A stretch of 64,000 nt of DNA. Origin: Alcanivorax sp. Lineage in GTDB: Bacteria > Pseudomonadota > Gammaproteobacteria > Pseudomonadales > Alcanivoracaceae. Position 1 is the first letter of the stretch. Each line of letters opens with the position of its first letter. The notes beneath the pieces are model-generated. The model had not been told where the DNA came from. It did no database searches and saw only the letters and a list, made by a program, of their open reading frames with translations. Location: the NCBI GenBank assembly GCA_022449455.1, contig JAKUPL010000010.1:1-64000 (forward strand). Reading direction: 5' to 3'. Positions 52,501-62,609 of the stretch are shown in pieces. The position numbers and the translations under genes were made by a program.

Positions 52501-54354
52501 GGCGTCCGGTGTGGCCGTGACCGCGCTGCCGTCGGCTCCGTGGTCCACGGTCTGCACCGGGTTGCCGGTGAGGCTGCCGCCGTTGCCTGCGCTGTAGCTC
52601 AGCGCGTACTGCAGAATCGTGAATCGGGCGCTGACCGTCAGATCGGCGGTGACGCCGGTATCGGTGCGGGGGTTGGCGGTGCCGCCGTCGCTCCACTCCA
52701 CGAACTCATAGCCGGTGTCCGGTTGCGCGGTAACGGCGCTACCGTCGCTGCCATGGGATACGGTCTGGCTGGTCTGTCCTTGCAAAGTGCCGTGGCCCTG
52801 GCTGCTGTAGCTCAGGCTGTATTGCTTGAGCTCGAAACGGGCTTGCAGCTGGAAGGCCTCGGTGACGCCGCTATCGGTGCGCGGGTTGTCAGTGCGGCCG
52901 TCACTCCAGTCCACGAACCGGTAGCCTTCATCGGGCACCGCCGTGACCGCCGACGTATTACCGCCATGGGCCACGGTTTGCGTGATGGTGCCGCTCACCG
53001 TGCCGCCGGAGCCGGCGCTGTAGGTCGCTTGATATTCATTGATGGCGAACTGCGCGGTCACGGTGATATCGCCCGTTACCGGGCCGTCGGTGCGGGGGTT
53101 CTCGACACTGTTGTCGGACCAGCGCACGAAGTGATAGCCAGTGTCGGGAATCGCCAGCACCGCGCCGCCGGTCTGGCCGTGATCGAGCTGCTGGCTGGCC
53201 GGGCCGGACAGGCTGCCGTTGGCGCCGGCGCCGTAGCTGAGGTCGTAACGGTTGATGGCGAAGCTGGCGGTGACGGTCAGATCACCGGTCACCGCCAGAT
53301 CTTCCCGGGGGTTGGCGGTGGCGCCGTCGCTCCATTGCACGAAATGGTAGCCGCTGGCCGCCACCGCCGTGACCGGCGTACCGTCGGCGCCATGATCCAC
53401 CCGTTGTGCGGTGGAACCGGATAGGGAGCCATGGTCGCCAGCGCCGTAAGTCAGGTCGTAGCGGTTGATCTCGAAGTCGGCGCTGAGCGCGCAGGCGCCG
53501 GTGATCACGCCGGTGGTGAAGGTTCCGGCGTCGGCGTCGTATTCACCGTCACAGCCGCTGATCACCAGCAGGTGATAGCCCTGCGTCGGCTGCACCTGGA
53601 AGGTAGCCACATCGCCACGCGCCACCACCCGGGTGGCCGGATCCAGACTGCCCCCGGCGCTGACCTGGGGCGTGAGGGTGATGCGGGGCACCCCCGCTGG
53701 CGAGGCGGCCGGGTCGGGGTCCGCCAGCCACTGGCTCATGGCGGTCAGCCATTGGTCCAGGCCCTCCGGCGTGGCCATCAGCGTCAGCACCGCGTCCACG
53801 TCGAAGCGGCCCGACTCGAGCTCGCCGTCACGGTAAAGCACGAAAGGATCCTGGCCCTCTTCCAGATCGAAGGCCGGCGAAGCGTACAGCCAGGCGGCGA
53901 TGTCCGCCGGGCTGTCGCCGCTGTCCTCGGCGGCGCGAGCGATCAGCGACGTCCAGGGGGTGATGTCGCAATGCACGGTGCCACGGCCATCGCACACCGC
54001 CACCAGCGGCACGTCGTTGGCATCGGACGCCGCCTCGATGCGAAACGGGGCCTGGCCCTGCAGGGTGCGCCGGTAACTGCCGTCCGCCGCCGTGGACCAG
54101 CGGCCCAGACGGTTACCGCGCCGATCATAGGCGGTCAGCTGATAGGCGGTGGAGGGCGTGGAGGCGGTGCTGAAGCCGGCGGCCTCGTTCTGCGCCACCA
54201 CCCGGCCTTCCACCCGAGTGCCCTCCCCCTCCGGCACCGGCACATCGCCGCCTCCACAGCCGGCCAGCATCAACGCCAGAACAGCGCCCACCAGCCAGCG
54301 CCACGGACGGGCACGGACAGCCGCGCCGGTCAAACCCGCGTAATCGAACATCAT
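49534..54354 (-). CDS. Giant lipoprotein with InlB-type repeats and an M30-like pseudo-peptidase domain
   Basis: 1606 residues. Lipoprotein signal ending LALMLAGC (Cys33), an N-terminal region to about 294, then eleven tandem units of about 71 residues (about 295-1081), each ending in a GY-x-F-x-x-WSDG-x-x-x-NPRTD motif, which I take for the divergent InlB B-repeat. The C-terminal part (about 1083-1606) resembles M30 hyicolysin-type metallopeptidases (DRDGNGRVVLFYTR), but the HEXXH zinc motif is M1347-E-M-A-L1351 and the WLNEG ligand Glu is N1372 (WLDNG). It should be surface-exposed or periplasmic and catalytically dead; adhesion or binding is a guess. Inserted between degS and hisC. Confidence 0.8.
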   Translation of the reverse strand: MMFDYAGLTGAAVRARPWRWLVGAVLALMLAGCGGGDVPVPEGEGTRVEGRVVAQNEAAGFSTASTPSTAYQLTAYDRRGNRLGRWSTAADGSYRRTLQGQAPFRIEAASDANDVPLVAVCDGRGTVHCDITPWTSLIARAAEDSGDSPADIAAWLYASPAFDLEEGQDPFVLYRDGELESGRFDVDAVLTLMATPEGLDQWLTAMSQWLADPDPAASPAGVPRITLTPQVSAGGSLDPATRVVARGDVATFQVQPTQGYHLLVISGCDGEYDADAGTFTTGVITGACALSADFEINRYDLTYGAGDHGSLSGSTAQRVDHGADGTPVTAVAASGYHFVQWSDGATANPREDLAVTGDLTVTASFAINRYDLSYGAGANGSLSGPASQQLDHGQTGGAVLAIPDTGYHFVRWSDNSVENPRTDGPVTGDITVTAQFAINEYQATYSAGSGGTVSGTITQTVAHGGNTSAVTAVPDEGYRFVDWSDGRTDNPRTDSGVTEAFQLQARFELKQYSLSYSSQGHGTLQGQTSQTVSHGSDGSAVTAQPDTGYEFVEWSDGGTANPRTDTGVTADLTVSARFTILQYALSYSAGNGGSLTGNPVQTVDHGADGSAVTATPDAGYHFVQWSDGVTTAMRQDTGVTGPLTVTATFAINQYPVTYTASAGGTISGDATQTVDHGADASTVTAVPDAGYRFLYWSDGYSLAARTDTGITAAVTLHATFSLKQYSLNYSSQGHGSVQGQTEQTVEHGGNGSAVTAQPDTGYEFVQWSDGGTANPRTDTNVVADLAVSAQFTVRQYALTYGAGTGGSLTGDTAQTVDHGGAGSAVQAVPDTGYQFVKWSDGVTANPRTDSNVTADLNAQAEFERLEFTLTYSAAIGGSLNGTAVQTVAYGDDGTAVEAVPDTGYTFSGWNDGGSANPRTDSDVIANLTVQAQFAVLQYALSYSAGTGGSLSGSASQTVDHGSDGSAVLAVADTGYHFVQWSDGGTANPRTDTTVGADLTVQAQFAINQYTLTYAASTGGTVNGVSPQTVTHGEDGSEVTAVADTGYHFEQWSDGVTDNPRTDSGVTASLSVTAQFAREGLELAVDEKYFAALTTGEKMILNSGTEAAEYLLVPMNLTRSDQALPISVSLTDGETVPDVTSLGDATLNGAINERAAQKADALARSGTVGAGTPLPGGAGIPAGVPQVGDIWQMNVNLTDTCDAAVVRNAEVKVVSTHAVILADVDNPAGGFPVDNGQNNYDYTEIASIFDATVYPAVTALLGDTPDRDGNGRVVLFYTRAVNELDPPASSISSLGRYLVRDRLSPTECPTSNDGEVLYMQVPDPTGAVNSNVRTVSSVMGGTSRQAGMEMALMIADDRQLQAGSLLPEGWLDNGLATLASGSLFYQTSSGLAPLYRIGLGDLTSGPNASRRVAAFNTYQNLMFSEWRGWLQNPWRAGLVSASERDTRSRGLAWAFLRYVSDRQAVVSNDPPLVSVADAVAYQLAGSGQGVWEALEDLTGGATGDWLRDFLLAVYLDGPAGVSVSGYATSRPYQMESWNFQSVYMGLGGQPLNAQALTGGQGRSLNLAGAGGALYVRFSVAAGDSVMLEFNTTPVGGEDARYALVRLK

Positions 54355-54454
54355 GGAATTTTCCCCCGAGAGATCCCTTCACCGACGGCAATGCGCCGTC
54401 GCTCTTTGCCGTCTGGCGCCGCGATGCCGGCGCCGATGTCAGAGCGGCGTTATT

Positions 54455-54483
54455 CTTATCGGGGTAAATATCACATTTGTGAA
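54455..54483 (-). promoter_or_regulatory. Candidate promoter of the giant lipoprotein gene
   Basis: Minus strand TTCACA (54483-54478), 17-bp spacer, GATAAG (54460-54455). The -35 box is part of a perfect inverted repeat TCACA-TT-TGTGA (54471-54482), a possible operator. The flank is notably AT-rich. Confidence 0.5.
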
Positions 54484-54511
54484 AAAGCGCAAAGAAATGT
54501 TTTATTTTGTT

Positions 54512-55573
54512 TTATTTGCAAATGCAATAAAGTGCATCAACCAGGCTCCGGTTTTGATCCGGCCGCCCCACGGTGATGCGCAGATGATCGCGGATGCGTT
54601 CCGGTTTGCCGAAGTGGCGCACGATGATGCCTTGCTCGCGAAGGGCCGCCGCCAGGTCGGCGCCGGCGCGACCGGGGTGGCGGCAGAACAGGAAGTTGGC
54701 CGCCGAGGGCAACACCTGGAAGCCCAGCCCTTCCAGGGCGTGGCGCAGGGTTTCGCGCTCTTCGATGACCAGTTCGCGGCCACGCTGGAACCAGTCGTCG
54801 TCTTCGAAGGCGGCCTTGCCGGCGGCGATGGCCAGGCGGTCAAGGGGGTAGGAATTGAAGCTGTTCTTGATCCGCTCCAGGCCCTCGATCAGCGCCGCGT
54901 CGCCCACCGCGAAGCCGATCCGCACGCCGGCCAGGGCGCGGGATTTAGACAGGGTCTGGGTGACCAGCAGATTGGGGTAGCGGTCCACCAGGGCAATGGC
55001 GGTGTCGCCGCCGAAGTCCACGTAGGCCTCGTCCACCACCACCACCGAATCCGGGTTGGCGGAGAGAACGGTCTCGATGGCATCCAGCGGCAGCAGGCGG
55101 CCGGTGGGCGCGTTCGGGTTGGGGAAGATGATGCCACCGTTGGGGGCTGAATAGTCCGCCGGGTCGATGGCCAGATCGTCGTCCAGGGGCACCGGCCGGT
55201 AGTCGATGTCGTAGAGCCCGCAATAGACCTTGTAGAAGCTGTAGGTGATGTCCGGAAACAGCAGCGGCCGGTCCTGTTTGAACAGGCCGAAGAAGATGTG
55301 CGCCAGCACTTCGTCGGAGCCGTTGCCGACGAACACCTGATCGGTCTTCACCCCGTAATAGCTGGCGATGGCGTCCTTCAGCTCGAGAGCGTCCGGGTCC
55401 GGGTAGAGGCGCAGCCGTTCGTCGGCGGCGGCGCGGATCGCTTCGATCACTTTCGCCGACGGGCCCAGCGGGTGTTCGTTGGTGTTGAGCTTGACCAGCC
55501 GGGCCATTTTCGGCTGTTCGCCGGGCACGTAGGGTTCCAGGTCGCGGACGAACGGGCTCCAGAATTTGCTCAT
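54512..55573 (-). CDS. hisC: Histidinol-phosphate aminotransferase (HisC)
   Basis: PLP-dependent enzyme of histidine synthesis, transaminating imidazole acetol phosphate. 353 residues, class I aminotransferase fold; [12 protein letters not shown] at the start, [37 protein letters not shown], and the Schiff-base Lys in [20 protein letters not shown]. Third gene of the hisG-hisD-hisC group, 6 bp after hisD. Full-length homologues are about 350-370 residues. Confidence 0.95.
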   Translation of the reverse strand: MSKFWSPFVRDLEPYVPGEQPKMARLVKLNTNEHPLGPSAKVIEAIRAAADERLRLYPDPDALELKDAIASYYGVKTDQVFVGNGSDEVLAHIFFGLFKQDRPLLFPDITYSFYKVYCGLYDIDYRPVPLDDDLAIDPADYSAPNGGIIFPNPNAPTGRLLPLDAIETVLSANPDSVVVVDEAYVDFGGDTAIALVDRYPNLLVTQTLSKSRALAGVRIGFAVGDAALIEGLERIKNSFNSYPLDRLAIAAGKAAFEDDDWFQRGRELVIEERETLRHALEGLGFQVLPSAANFLFCRHPGRAGADLAAALREQGIIVRHFGKPERIRDHLRITVGRPDQNRSLVDALYCICK

Positions 55574-55579
55574 AAGGCC

Positions 55580-56881
55580 TCAGTCTTTCCTGATCCTCAG
55601 TTCCGCGCTGCGGGCGTGGGCGGTGAGCCGCTCGCCCCGGGCCAGCACCGAGGCCACCCGCCCCAGGGCGCTGGCGCCTTCCGGGGAGCAGCCGATCAGC
55701 GAGCTGCGCTTCTGGAAATCGTAGACGCCCAGCGGCGAGGAGAAGCGCGCCGTGGCGCTGGTGGGCAGCACGTGGTTGGGGCCGGCGCAGTAATCACCCA
55801 GGGCTTCCGGGGTGTGCCGGCCGAGGAAGATGGCGCCGGCGTGACGTACTTTTTTCGCCCAGCGGCCGGCGTCGTCCATGGACAGTTCCAGGTGCTCCGG
55901 GCTGATCCGGTTGACCACCTCGAAGGCGTCGTCCAGATCGCGGGCCAGGATCAGCGCGCCCCGGTTGGCCATGGAGGTGCGAATAATGGCTTCCCGTTCC
56001 AGGGTCGGCGCCAGCCGCTCCATGGTCTCCAGCACCGTGTCCAGGAAGGCCGCGTCCGGGCTGACCAGAATCGCCTGGGCCTCCTCGTCGTGCTCCGCCT
56101 GGGAGAACAGGTCCATGGCAATCCATTCGGGGTCGGTGTGACCGTCACAGACCACCAGGATTTCCGAGGGGCCGGCGATCATGTCGATGCCCACCTTGCC
56201 GAACACCTGGCGCTTGGCCTCGGCCACGTAGATGTTGCCGGGGCCGACGATCTTGTCCACCGCCGGAATCGATTCGGTGCCGAACGCCAACGCCGCCACC
56301 GCCTGGGCGCCGCCCACGGTGAAGAAGCGCTCCACCCCGGCCACCGCCGCGGCGGCCAGCACCATGTCGTCCAGTTCACCGTCCGGCGCCGGGCTGACCA
56401 TGACGATCTCGCCGACCCCGGCCACATGGGCGGGCAGCGCATTCATCAGCACCGAGCTGGGGTAGGCGGCCTTGCCGCCGGGTACATAGATGCCGGCACG
56501 GTCCAGGGCGGTGACCTGCTGGCCCAGCAGGGTGCCGTCCGCATCCCGGTAGCTCCAGGAATCCTGCTTCTGGCGCTCGTGGTAGTCGCGCACCCGGGCG
56601 GCGGCGGCTTCCAGGGCCTGGCGCTGCTCGGCGGACAACCGCGCCAGGGCCGCTTCCAGCTCGTCCCGTTCCACGGTGAGGTCGGCCAGGGTGGCGGCGT
56701 CGCGGCGGTCGAAGCGGTTGGTGTATTCCACCACCGCGGCGTCGCCGCGCCGGGCCACGTCGCGAAGGATGGCGCGCACCCGCTCGCCAACCTCCTCGTC
56801 ACGCTCCTCGCTCCAGGCGGTCAGGGCGTTCAGGCGTTCGTTGAAATCGCTGTCACGGGTGTCGAGGCGGGTCGTCTTCAT
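55580..56881 (-). CDS. hisD: Histidinol dehydrogenase (HisD)
   Basis: Zn-dependent NAD enzyme making histidine from histidinol in two oxidations. 433 residues (E. coli 434). [20 protein letters not shown] and [28 protein letters not shown] are the family signatures, and the [28 protein letters not shown] segment holds substrate and zinc ligands. The start overlaps the end of hisG by 4 bp (ATGA). Confidence 0.96.
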   Translation of the reverse strand: MKTTRLDTRDSDFNERLNALTAWSEERDEEVGERVRAILRDVARRGDAAVVEYTNRFDRRDAATLADLTVERDELEAALARLSAEQRQALEAAAARVRDYHERQKQDSWSYRDADGTLLGQQVTALDRAGIYVPGGKAAYPSSVLMNALPAHVAGVGEIVMVSPAPDGELDDMVLAAAAVAGVERFFTVGGAQAVAALAFGTESIPAVDKIVGPGNIYVAEAKRQVFGKVGIDMIAGPSEILVVCDGHTDPEWIAMDLFSQAEHDEEAQAILVSPDAAFLDTVLETMERLAPTLEREAIIRTSMANRGALILARDLDDAFEVVNRISPEHLELSMDDAGRWAKKVRHAGAIFLGRHTPEALGDYCAGPNHVLPTSATARFSSPLGVYDFQKRSSLIGCSPEGASALGRVASVLARGERLTAHARSAELRIRKD

Positions 56882-57531
56882 GCCGGGGTCCGTCGTTTTG
56901 CTACCGCTTGTTCCAGTTTATCCAGAATACCCTGAATGTCGGCGTGACGGGTCTTCATGCTGGCCCGGTTGACCACCACCCGGGAGGAAATGTCGTCGGC
57001 GATGATCTCGGTGGGCTCCAGGCCGTTGGCGCGCAGCGTGTTGCCGGTGTCGACGATGTCGACGATGCGGTCCGCCAGCCCCACCAGCGGCGCCAGCTCC
57101 ATGGCACCGTAAAGCTTGATGATCTCGGCCTGCTTGCCCTGGCGCGCGAAGTAAGCCCGCGCCACGTTGACGAATTTGGTGGCCACCCGTACCCGGCCGC
57201 TCACCGGCGGCGCGTCCTTGAGCGCGGCCACCATCAGCTTGCAGCGGGCGATTTCCAGATCCAGGGGTTCGAACAGTCCCTCGGCGCCGTGCTCCATGAG
57301 CACGTCCTTGCCGGCCACGCCCAGATCGGCGCCGCCGTGCTGCACATAGGGCGGCACGTCGGTGGCGCGAATCACGATAATGCGCACGTCCGCCCGGGTG
57401 GTGTCGAAAATCAGCTTGCGCGACGCGGACGGATCCTCCAGCAGCTCGATGCCGGCTTCCTTGAGCAGTGGCAGCGTCTCCTGGAGGATACGGCCCTTGG
57501 ACAGGGCGATGGTCAGCGGTGTCTCGGTCAT
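56878..57531 (-). CDS. hisG: ATP phosphoribosyltransferase, short form (HisG)
   Basis: First step of histidine synthesis. 217 residues from ATG 57531; this is the short HisG, lacking the regulatory C-terminal domain, so it should need HisZ as partner. [29 protein letters not shown] and [16 protein letters not shown] are signatures. No hisZ is in the window, which fits relatives in which hisZ lies near purA. The longer frame upstream is antiphase to murA. Confidence 0.95.
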   Translation of the reverse strand: MTETPLTIALSKGRILQETLPLLKEAGIELLEDPSASRKLIFDTTRADVRIIVIRATDVPPYVQHGGADLGVAGKDVLMEHGAEGLFEPLDLEIARCKLMVAALKDAPPVSGRVRVATKFVNVARAYFARQGKQAEIIKLYGAMELAPLVGLADRIVDIVDTGNTLRANGLEPTEIIADDISSRVVVNRASMKTRHADIQGILDKLEQAVAKRRTPA

Positions 57532-57548
57532 GTCAGGCGCGGTCCCAC

Positions 57549-58835
<1,287 letters not shown>

Positions 58836-59090
58836 TCAGGCGATGCCCATCTTCTGGGCTTTGTCCCACTCGGCGCGGGTAAAGGTTTTGAGGGACACGG
58901 CGTGAATGCTGTTGTCCTTGATGCGATCGTTGATGCAGGCGTAGATCAGCTGCTGACGTTTCACCGGCATCAGCCCTTCGAAGGCATCGGATACCACGCG
59001 GATCAGGAAGCGGTCACCCTCGCCTTCCACCGCCACATCGGCATCGTCGAAACCGGTTTCCACCAGTGCCTTCACGTCGTCGGGATTCAT
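58836..59090 (-). CDS. ibaG: BolA-family protein IbaG
   Basis: 84-residue BolA-fold protein, the IbaG/YrbA branch by size and by its place before murA. FEGLMPVKRQQLIYACINDRI carries the family core; BolA proteins pair with monothiol glutaredoxins to bind 2Fe-2S clusters. A conserved His is seen in SIHAVSLKTF; the usual Cys/His second ligand is unclear. No MlaB (STAS) gene stands between it and mlaC. Confidence 0.92.
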   Translation of the reverse strand: MNPDDVKALVETGFDDADVAVEGEGDRFLIRVVSDAFEGLMPVKRQQLIYACINDRIKDNSIHAVSLKTFTRAEWDKAQKMGIA

Positions 59091-59181
59091 GGTCGCTCCT
59101 TATTGCTGAGGGGCGAATGATACGCGAGGGCCACCGGGGTTGTCATGCCGGGGCCGGCGGGCGCCGGCCCCGGAGGGCGGG

Positions 59182-59838
59182 TTACTGAGCGCTTTGCGGG
59201 GCGCTCTCGATGTCCACCTTTTCTTCCACGTCGGCGTTCTGGGCGGACCAGTTGTCGATGGCCTTATCCAGATCGCCGTATTGCTGCATGGACTGGGCGA
59301 ACTGGGCCTGGTAGACGGCGCGCAGGTCCAGGCCGTTGACGAACACGTTCACCACCTTCCACTGGTCGCCGTCCTGGAACAGGGTGAAATACACCGGGAT
59401 CACCTTGCCGTCGTCGGTGGTGCCCTGCACCCGCACCCGGGCGTAGTTGCCCTTGCGGTCTTCCTCGCGCATCGGCAGCACCTCGATCTTCTGACCCTGG
59501 TAGAGGGTCACGCCGGAGGCGTAGGTGTTGATCAGGCTGTTCTTGAACACGTCCAGGAAGCGGTACTTCTGGTCGCGGCTGGCGTCGTCGAAGTAGTCAC
59601 CCATCACCATGCGGGTGATGCGCTTGAAATCCACCAGCGGCACCAGCTCTTCACGGACCAGTTGGCGTGCGTATTCCGGCTCCTTGTTGAGCCGGTCCCG
59701 GTTCTGGTCGATCAGGGTGGTCATGCGCTCCACCGTGTCCTGTACCAGCTGGCGGGGATCCTGCGCGGCCTGGGCCAGGCCCGCCATGGCCACCAGGATC
59801 AGCGCCATCACCGCCGCGAAAGGTTGCTTGAACGTCAT
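59182..59838 (-). CDS. mlaC: Periplasmic phospholipid carrier MlaC
   Basis: Shuttles phospholipids between the outer-membrane MlaA-porin complex and the inner-membrane MlaFEDB ATPase. 218 residues: signal MTFKQPFAAVMALILVAMAGLAQAA, then the MlaC core (LVQDTVERMTTLIDQNR, ELVPLVDFKRITRMVMGDYF, NTYASGVTLYQGQKIEVLP, WKVVNVFVNGLDL). In most gammaproteobacteria mlaF-mlaE-mlaD-mlaC-mlaB form one operon between kdsD and ibaG. Here mlaF, mlaE and mlaD are missing in front and mlaB behind, so the operon is broken and the ABC part, if present, is elsewhere. Confidence 0.92.
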   Translation of the reverse strand: MTFKQPFAAVMALILVAMAGLAQAAQDPRQLVQDTVERMTTLIDQNRDRLNKEPEYARQLVREELVPLVDFKRITRMVMGDYFDDASRDQKYRFLDVFKNSLINTYASGVTLYQGQKIEVLPMREEDRKGNYARVRVQGTTDDGKVIPVYFTLFQDGDQWKVVNVFVNGLDLRAVYQAQFAQSMQQYGDLDKAIDNWSAQNADVEEKVDIESAPQSAQ

Positions 59839-59999
59839 ACATCACTCCCTGTAATTGCTTGATGCCCGGTTGTACGGCTTTCCCACCAGGGTGTCCAGGC
59901 GTTTGTTATTGGAACACGGGACGGCATCGGGGTTCCGTGAATCACCGGCGCCGGGAACGCCGGCCACCGCCGCGGGGTCTCAGGGCGGGCGCGCCAGTG

Positions 60000-60005
60000 T
60001 ATAAT
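60000..60005 (+). promoter_or_regulatory. Consensus -10 box (TATAAT) before kdsD
   Basis: Perfect TATAAT 29 bp before the kdsD start codon, in the intergenic region divergent from mlaC. The -35 position (GTCTCA at 17 bp) is poor, so an activator may be needed. A GAGGAGA follows as ribosome-binding site at 60016-60022. Confidence 0.55.
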
Positions 60006-60033
60006 CGCCGCCAGCGAGGAGACACGAGAGACC

Positions 60034-61002
60034 ATGAGCAATCACCATATCGCCACCGCCCGCCGCGTTCTCGACGAGGAAGCGCGCGCCGTGGCCGCGC
60101 TGAGCCAGCGTGTCAGCGACGATTTCGTGCGCGCCTGCGAGCGCATTCTCGAATGCCCCGGCCGCGTGATCGTCACCGGCATGGGCAAAAGCGGCCATAT
60201 CGGCAGCAAGGTGGCCGCCACCCTGGCCAGCACCGGCACGCCTTCCTTTTTCGTGCATCCGGGCGAGGCCTCCCACGGCGACCTGGGCATGATCACCGGC
60301 GCCGACGTGGTGCTGGCGCTGTCCAACTCCGGCGAAACCGGCGAGATCCTCACCATCCTGCCGGTGATCAAGCGCAAGGGCGCCGGCCTGATCAGCATGA
60401 CCGGCCGCCCGGAGTCCTCCCTGGCGCGGTTGTCCGACGTGCATCTGGACGTGGCCGTGGAAGAAGAGGCCTGCCCGCACAATCTGGCGCCCACGTCCTC
60501 CACCACCGCCACCCTGGCGATGGGCGACGCCCTGGCCATCGCCCTGCTGGAGGCGCGCGGTTTCACCGCCGAGGATTTCGCCCTCAGTCACCCGGGCGGC
60601 AGCCTGGGCCGGCGCCTGCTGCTGAAGGTGGACGACATCATGCATACCGAGGAGCGCCTGCCGAAGGTGCCCCGCGACGCCAGCCTGCCCGACGCGCTGC
60701 TGGAAATGACCCGCAAGGGCCTCGGCATGACCACGGTGGTGGACGAGGACGGCCGACTGATCGGGCTGTTCACCGACGGCGACCTGCGCCGCACCCTGGA
60801 GAAGGGCCTGGACATCCGCCAGGCCGGCATCGCCGAGGTGATGTCCAGCCACCCGGTGACCATGGCGCCGGGCCTGCTCGCCGCCGAGGCGCTGCAGATC
60901 ATGGAAACGCGCAAGATCAACGGGCTGATCGTCTGTGACGACCAGCGTCGCCCGATCGGTGCGCTCAACACCCAGGACCTGCTGCGCGCCGGAGTGATGT
61001 GA
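60034..61002 (+). CDS. kdsD: D-arabinose 5-phosphate isomerase (KdsD)
   Basis: Converts ribulose 5-phosphate to arabinose 5-phosphate, the first step to Kdo for LPS. 322 residues (E. coli 328). The SIS domain (about residues 40-170) includes VTGMGKSGHIGSKVAATLASTGTPSFFVHPGEASHGDLG and ALSNSGETGE; two CBS domains follow (about 200-320). It begins the kdsD-kdsC-lptC-lptA-lptB run. The stop TGA overlaps the kdsC start as TGATG. Confidence 0.95.
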   Translation: MSNHHIATARRVLDEEARAVAALSQRVSDDFVRACERILECPGRVIVTGMGKSGHIGSKVAATLASTGTPSFFVHPGEASHGDLGMITGADVVLALSNSGETGEILTILPVIKRKGAGLISMTGRPESSLARLSDVHLDVAVEEEACPHNLAPTSSTTATLAMGDALAIALLEARGFTAEDFALSHPGGSLGRRLLLKVDDIMHTEERLPKVPRDASLPDALLEMTRKGLGMTTVVDEDGRLIGLFTDGDLRRTLEKGLDIRQAGIAEVMSSHPVTMAPGLLAAEALQIMETRKINGLIVCDDQRRPIGALNTQDLLRAGVM

Positions 61003-61505
61003 TGGCTTTTTCGATTTCCACCGCCGACGCCCGCGCCCTGCGCCTGATGGCCTTCGACGTGGACGGCGTGATGACCGACGGGCGCCTGCATTACGGCGCC
61101 GACGGCGAAGCGCTCAAGGTATTTCACGTGCACGACGGCCACGGCCTCAAGAAGCTGGCCGCCAGCGGCGTGATCCTGGCCATCATCACCGGCCGCGACA
61201 CGCCGATGGTGGCCCGGCGCGCCCGGGAGCTGGGCATCGAGCATGTTATTCAGGGCCGCGAGGACAAAGCCGTGGCGCTCGCCGACCTGGCCGACCGCCT
61301 CGGCATCGGCGCCCGTGAAACCGGCTATGCCGGCGACGACGAACCGGACGTGGGCGCCCTGCAGTGGGCCCAGATCGCGTTTGCCCCGGCCAACGCCCAC
61401 GCCTGTGCCCGGCAGGCCGCCGATCACGTCACCCGGACCCGCGGCGGCGACGGCGCGGTCCGTGAAATCTGCGATGCCCTGCTGGCATTGCGGGAGGCGC
61501 CGTGA
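61002..61505 (+). CDS. kdsC: 3-deoxy-D-manno-octulosonate 8-phosphate phosphatase (KdsC)
   Basis: HAD-family tetrameric phosphatase removing phosphate from Kdo-8-P. 167 residues from ATG 61002 (GGAG 7 nt upstream; a GTG one codon earlier is possible). Motif I is MAFDVDGVMTDG, with DxD; motif II ITGRDTP; motif III Lys in GREDKAVAL, and motif IV GYAGDDEPDVGAL. The stop overlaps lptC by 4 bp. Confidence 0.94.
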   Translation: MAFSISTADARALRLMAFDVDGVMTDGRLHYGADGEALKVFHVHDGHGLKKLAASGVILAIITGRDTPMVARRARELGIEHVIQGREDKAVALADLADRLGIGARETGYAGDDEPDVGALQWAQIAFAPANAHACARQAADHVTRTRGGDGAVREICDALLALREAP

Positions 61506-62056
61506 GACGGCAGGGTCTGCTCAGCGCCTCCGGCATCCTTCTGCTCGGCCTGATCGTGCTGATGACCCTGCACGAGTGGGACAACCCTTTGGAAGATGAC
61601 CGCGAGGCCTTTCTCAGCGCGCCGCTGATCATCGCCGACACCATCACCGCCAAGGCCTACGATCGCGACACCGGCAAGGCCAGCTACGAGCTCAAGGCCG
61701 ACCACCTGGAACAGTTTCAGCGCGAGGCGCTGACCACGCTCACCGAGCCGGACCTGCGCATGGAAAACGACAACGGCGTCTGGACCATCCGTTCCCGCCG
61801 TGGTGAAGTGCGCGACAACGGCGACCTGATCGTGTTTCTGGACCAGGTCAAGGCGCGCAGCGAGACCAACGGCGTCACGCTCAGCACCGACCAACTGGAA
61901 TACCTGAACGATGCCAGCCAGGTCCGCTCGCCGGGCGCGCTGACCCTGGAGCACCGCGACGGCAACACCCGCGCCGGCAGCATGCAGTCGGACCTGACCA
62001 GCGGCGAAATGACCCTTGGACAAGGAGTGGTAAGTGAATTCACGGGCAGCAATTAA
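61502..62056 (+). CDS. lptC: LPS export protein LptC
   Basis: Bitopic inner-membrane protein receiving LPS from LptB2FG and passing it to LptA. 184 residues: an N-terminal helix (GLLSASGILLLGLIVLMTLHEW) and one OstA-like beta-jellyroll domain (KASYELKADHLEQFQREALTTLTEPDLRM, SETNGVTLSTDQLEYLNDASQVRSP). E. coli LptC has 191. Overlaps kdsC by 4 bp and lptA by 23 bp, so the pair is translationally coupled. Confidence 0.92.
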   Translation: MRRQGLLSASGILLLGLIVLMTLHEWDNPLEDDREAFLSAPLIIADTITAKAYDRDTGKASYELKADHLEQFQREALTTLTEPDLRMENDNGVWTIRSRRGEVRDNGDLIVFLDQVKARSETNGVTLSTDQLEYLNDASQVRSPGALTLEHRDGNTRAGSMQSDLTSGEMTLGQGVVSEFTGSN

Positions 62057-62609
62057 AGGGCTCGGCCTGTTCGGGCTGCTGTTCGCCGGTCTGGCCGGCG
62101 CCGCCGCGCCCCCCGGCGGCCAGCCCGTGGAGGTGAGCGCCGACAGCGCCACCTTCGAGCAAAGCGCCGGCACCGGGGTGTACCGGGGTGACGCGGAATT
62201 GATCCAGGGCAACCGGCGCCTGAACGCCGACGTGATCCGGCTGTTCACCGAGAACAACCAGCTGGTGCGCGTGGAGGCCACCGGCAATCCGGTGCGCATG
62301 CGCGAGGGCGAGGACCTGCAGGCACGGGCCAAAAACCTGGTCTACGACCTGCGCGCCCGGCGGCTGGTGCTCACCGGCGACGCCCATGTGGACCACCAGG
62401 GCAACACCTTCGAAGGGGCCCGCGTGCAGTACAACCTGGATTCACGGCGGGTGGACGCCAGCGGTGAAGGCGACAAGCGCGTGCGGCTGGTGATCCCGGC
62501 CAAGAACGCCGACCAGACCGGCGAAAACAGCGCCGGCGATAGCGACGACAGCAGCAATAACGACACCGGCAATGGCGGCGCCGACGGCGGCAAGGCGGAG
62601 ACCCCCTGA
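62034..62609 (+). CDS. lptA: Periplasmic LPS-binding bridge protein LptA
   Basis: Forms the periplasmic bridge that carries LPS to LptDE. 191 residues starting at GTG 62034, supported by AAGGAG 6 nt upstream. Signal peptide ends GLAGAAA; the OstA domain follows (VEVSADSATFEQSAGTGVYRGDAELIQGNRRLNADVI). The C-terminal 40 residues form an Asp/Ser/Asn/Gly-rich acidic tail not found in E. coli. Overlaps lptC by 23 bp; lptB starts immediately after its stop. Confidence 0.92.
   Translation: MNSRAAIKGLGLFGLLFAGLAGAAAPPGGQPVEVSADSATFEQSAGTGVYRGDAELIQGNRRLNADVIRLFTENNQLVRVEATGNPVRMREGEDLQARAKNLVYDLRARRLVLTGDAHVDHQGNTFEGARVQYNLDSRRVDASGEGDKRVRLVIPAKNADQTGENSAGDSDDSSNNDTGNGGADGGKAETP

Noticed and set aside
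50707-53424. A 905-codon open frame on the plus strand, antisense to the giant lipoprotein
   Set aside because: It is the mirror of the repetitive, GC-rich InlB-repeat region; the repeats lack stops in the opposite frame by composition. It has no start signal and no family features.
51130-53480. Regular DNA repeats of about 215 bp that could be mistaken for a CRISPR or satellite array
   Set aside because: The period is that of the protein repeat unit, and the sequence is one open coding frame with codon-level divergence, so it is a coding repeat.
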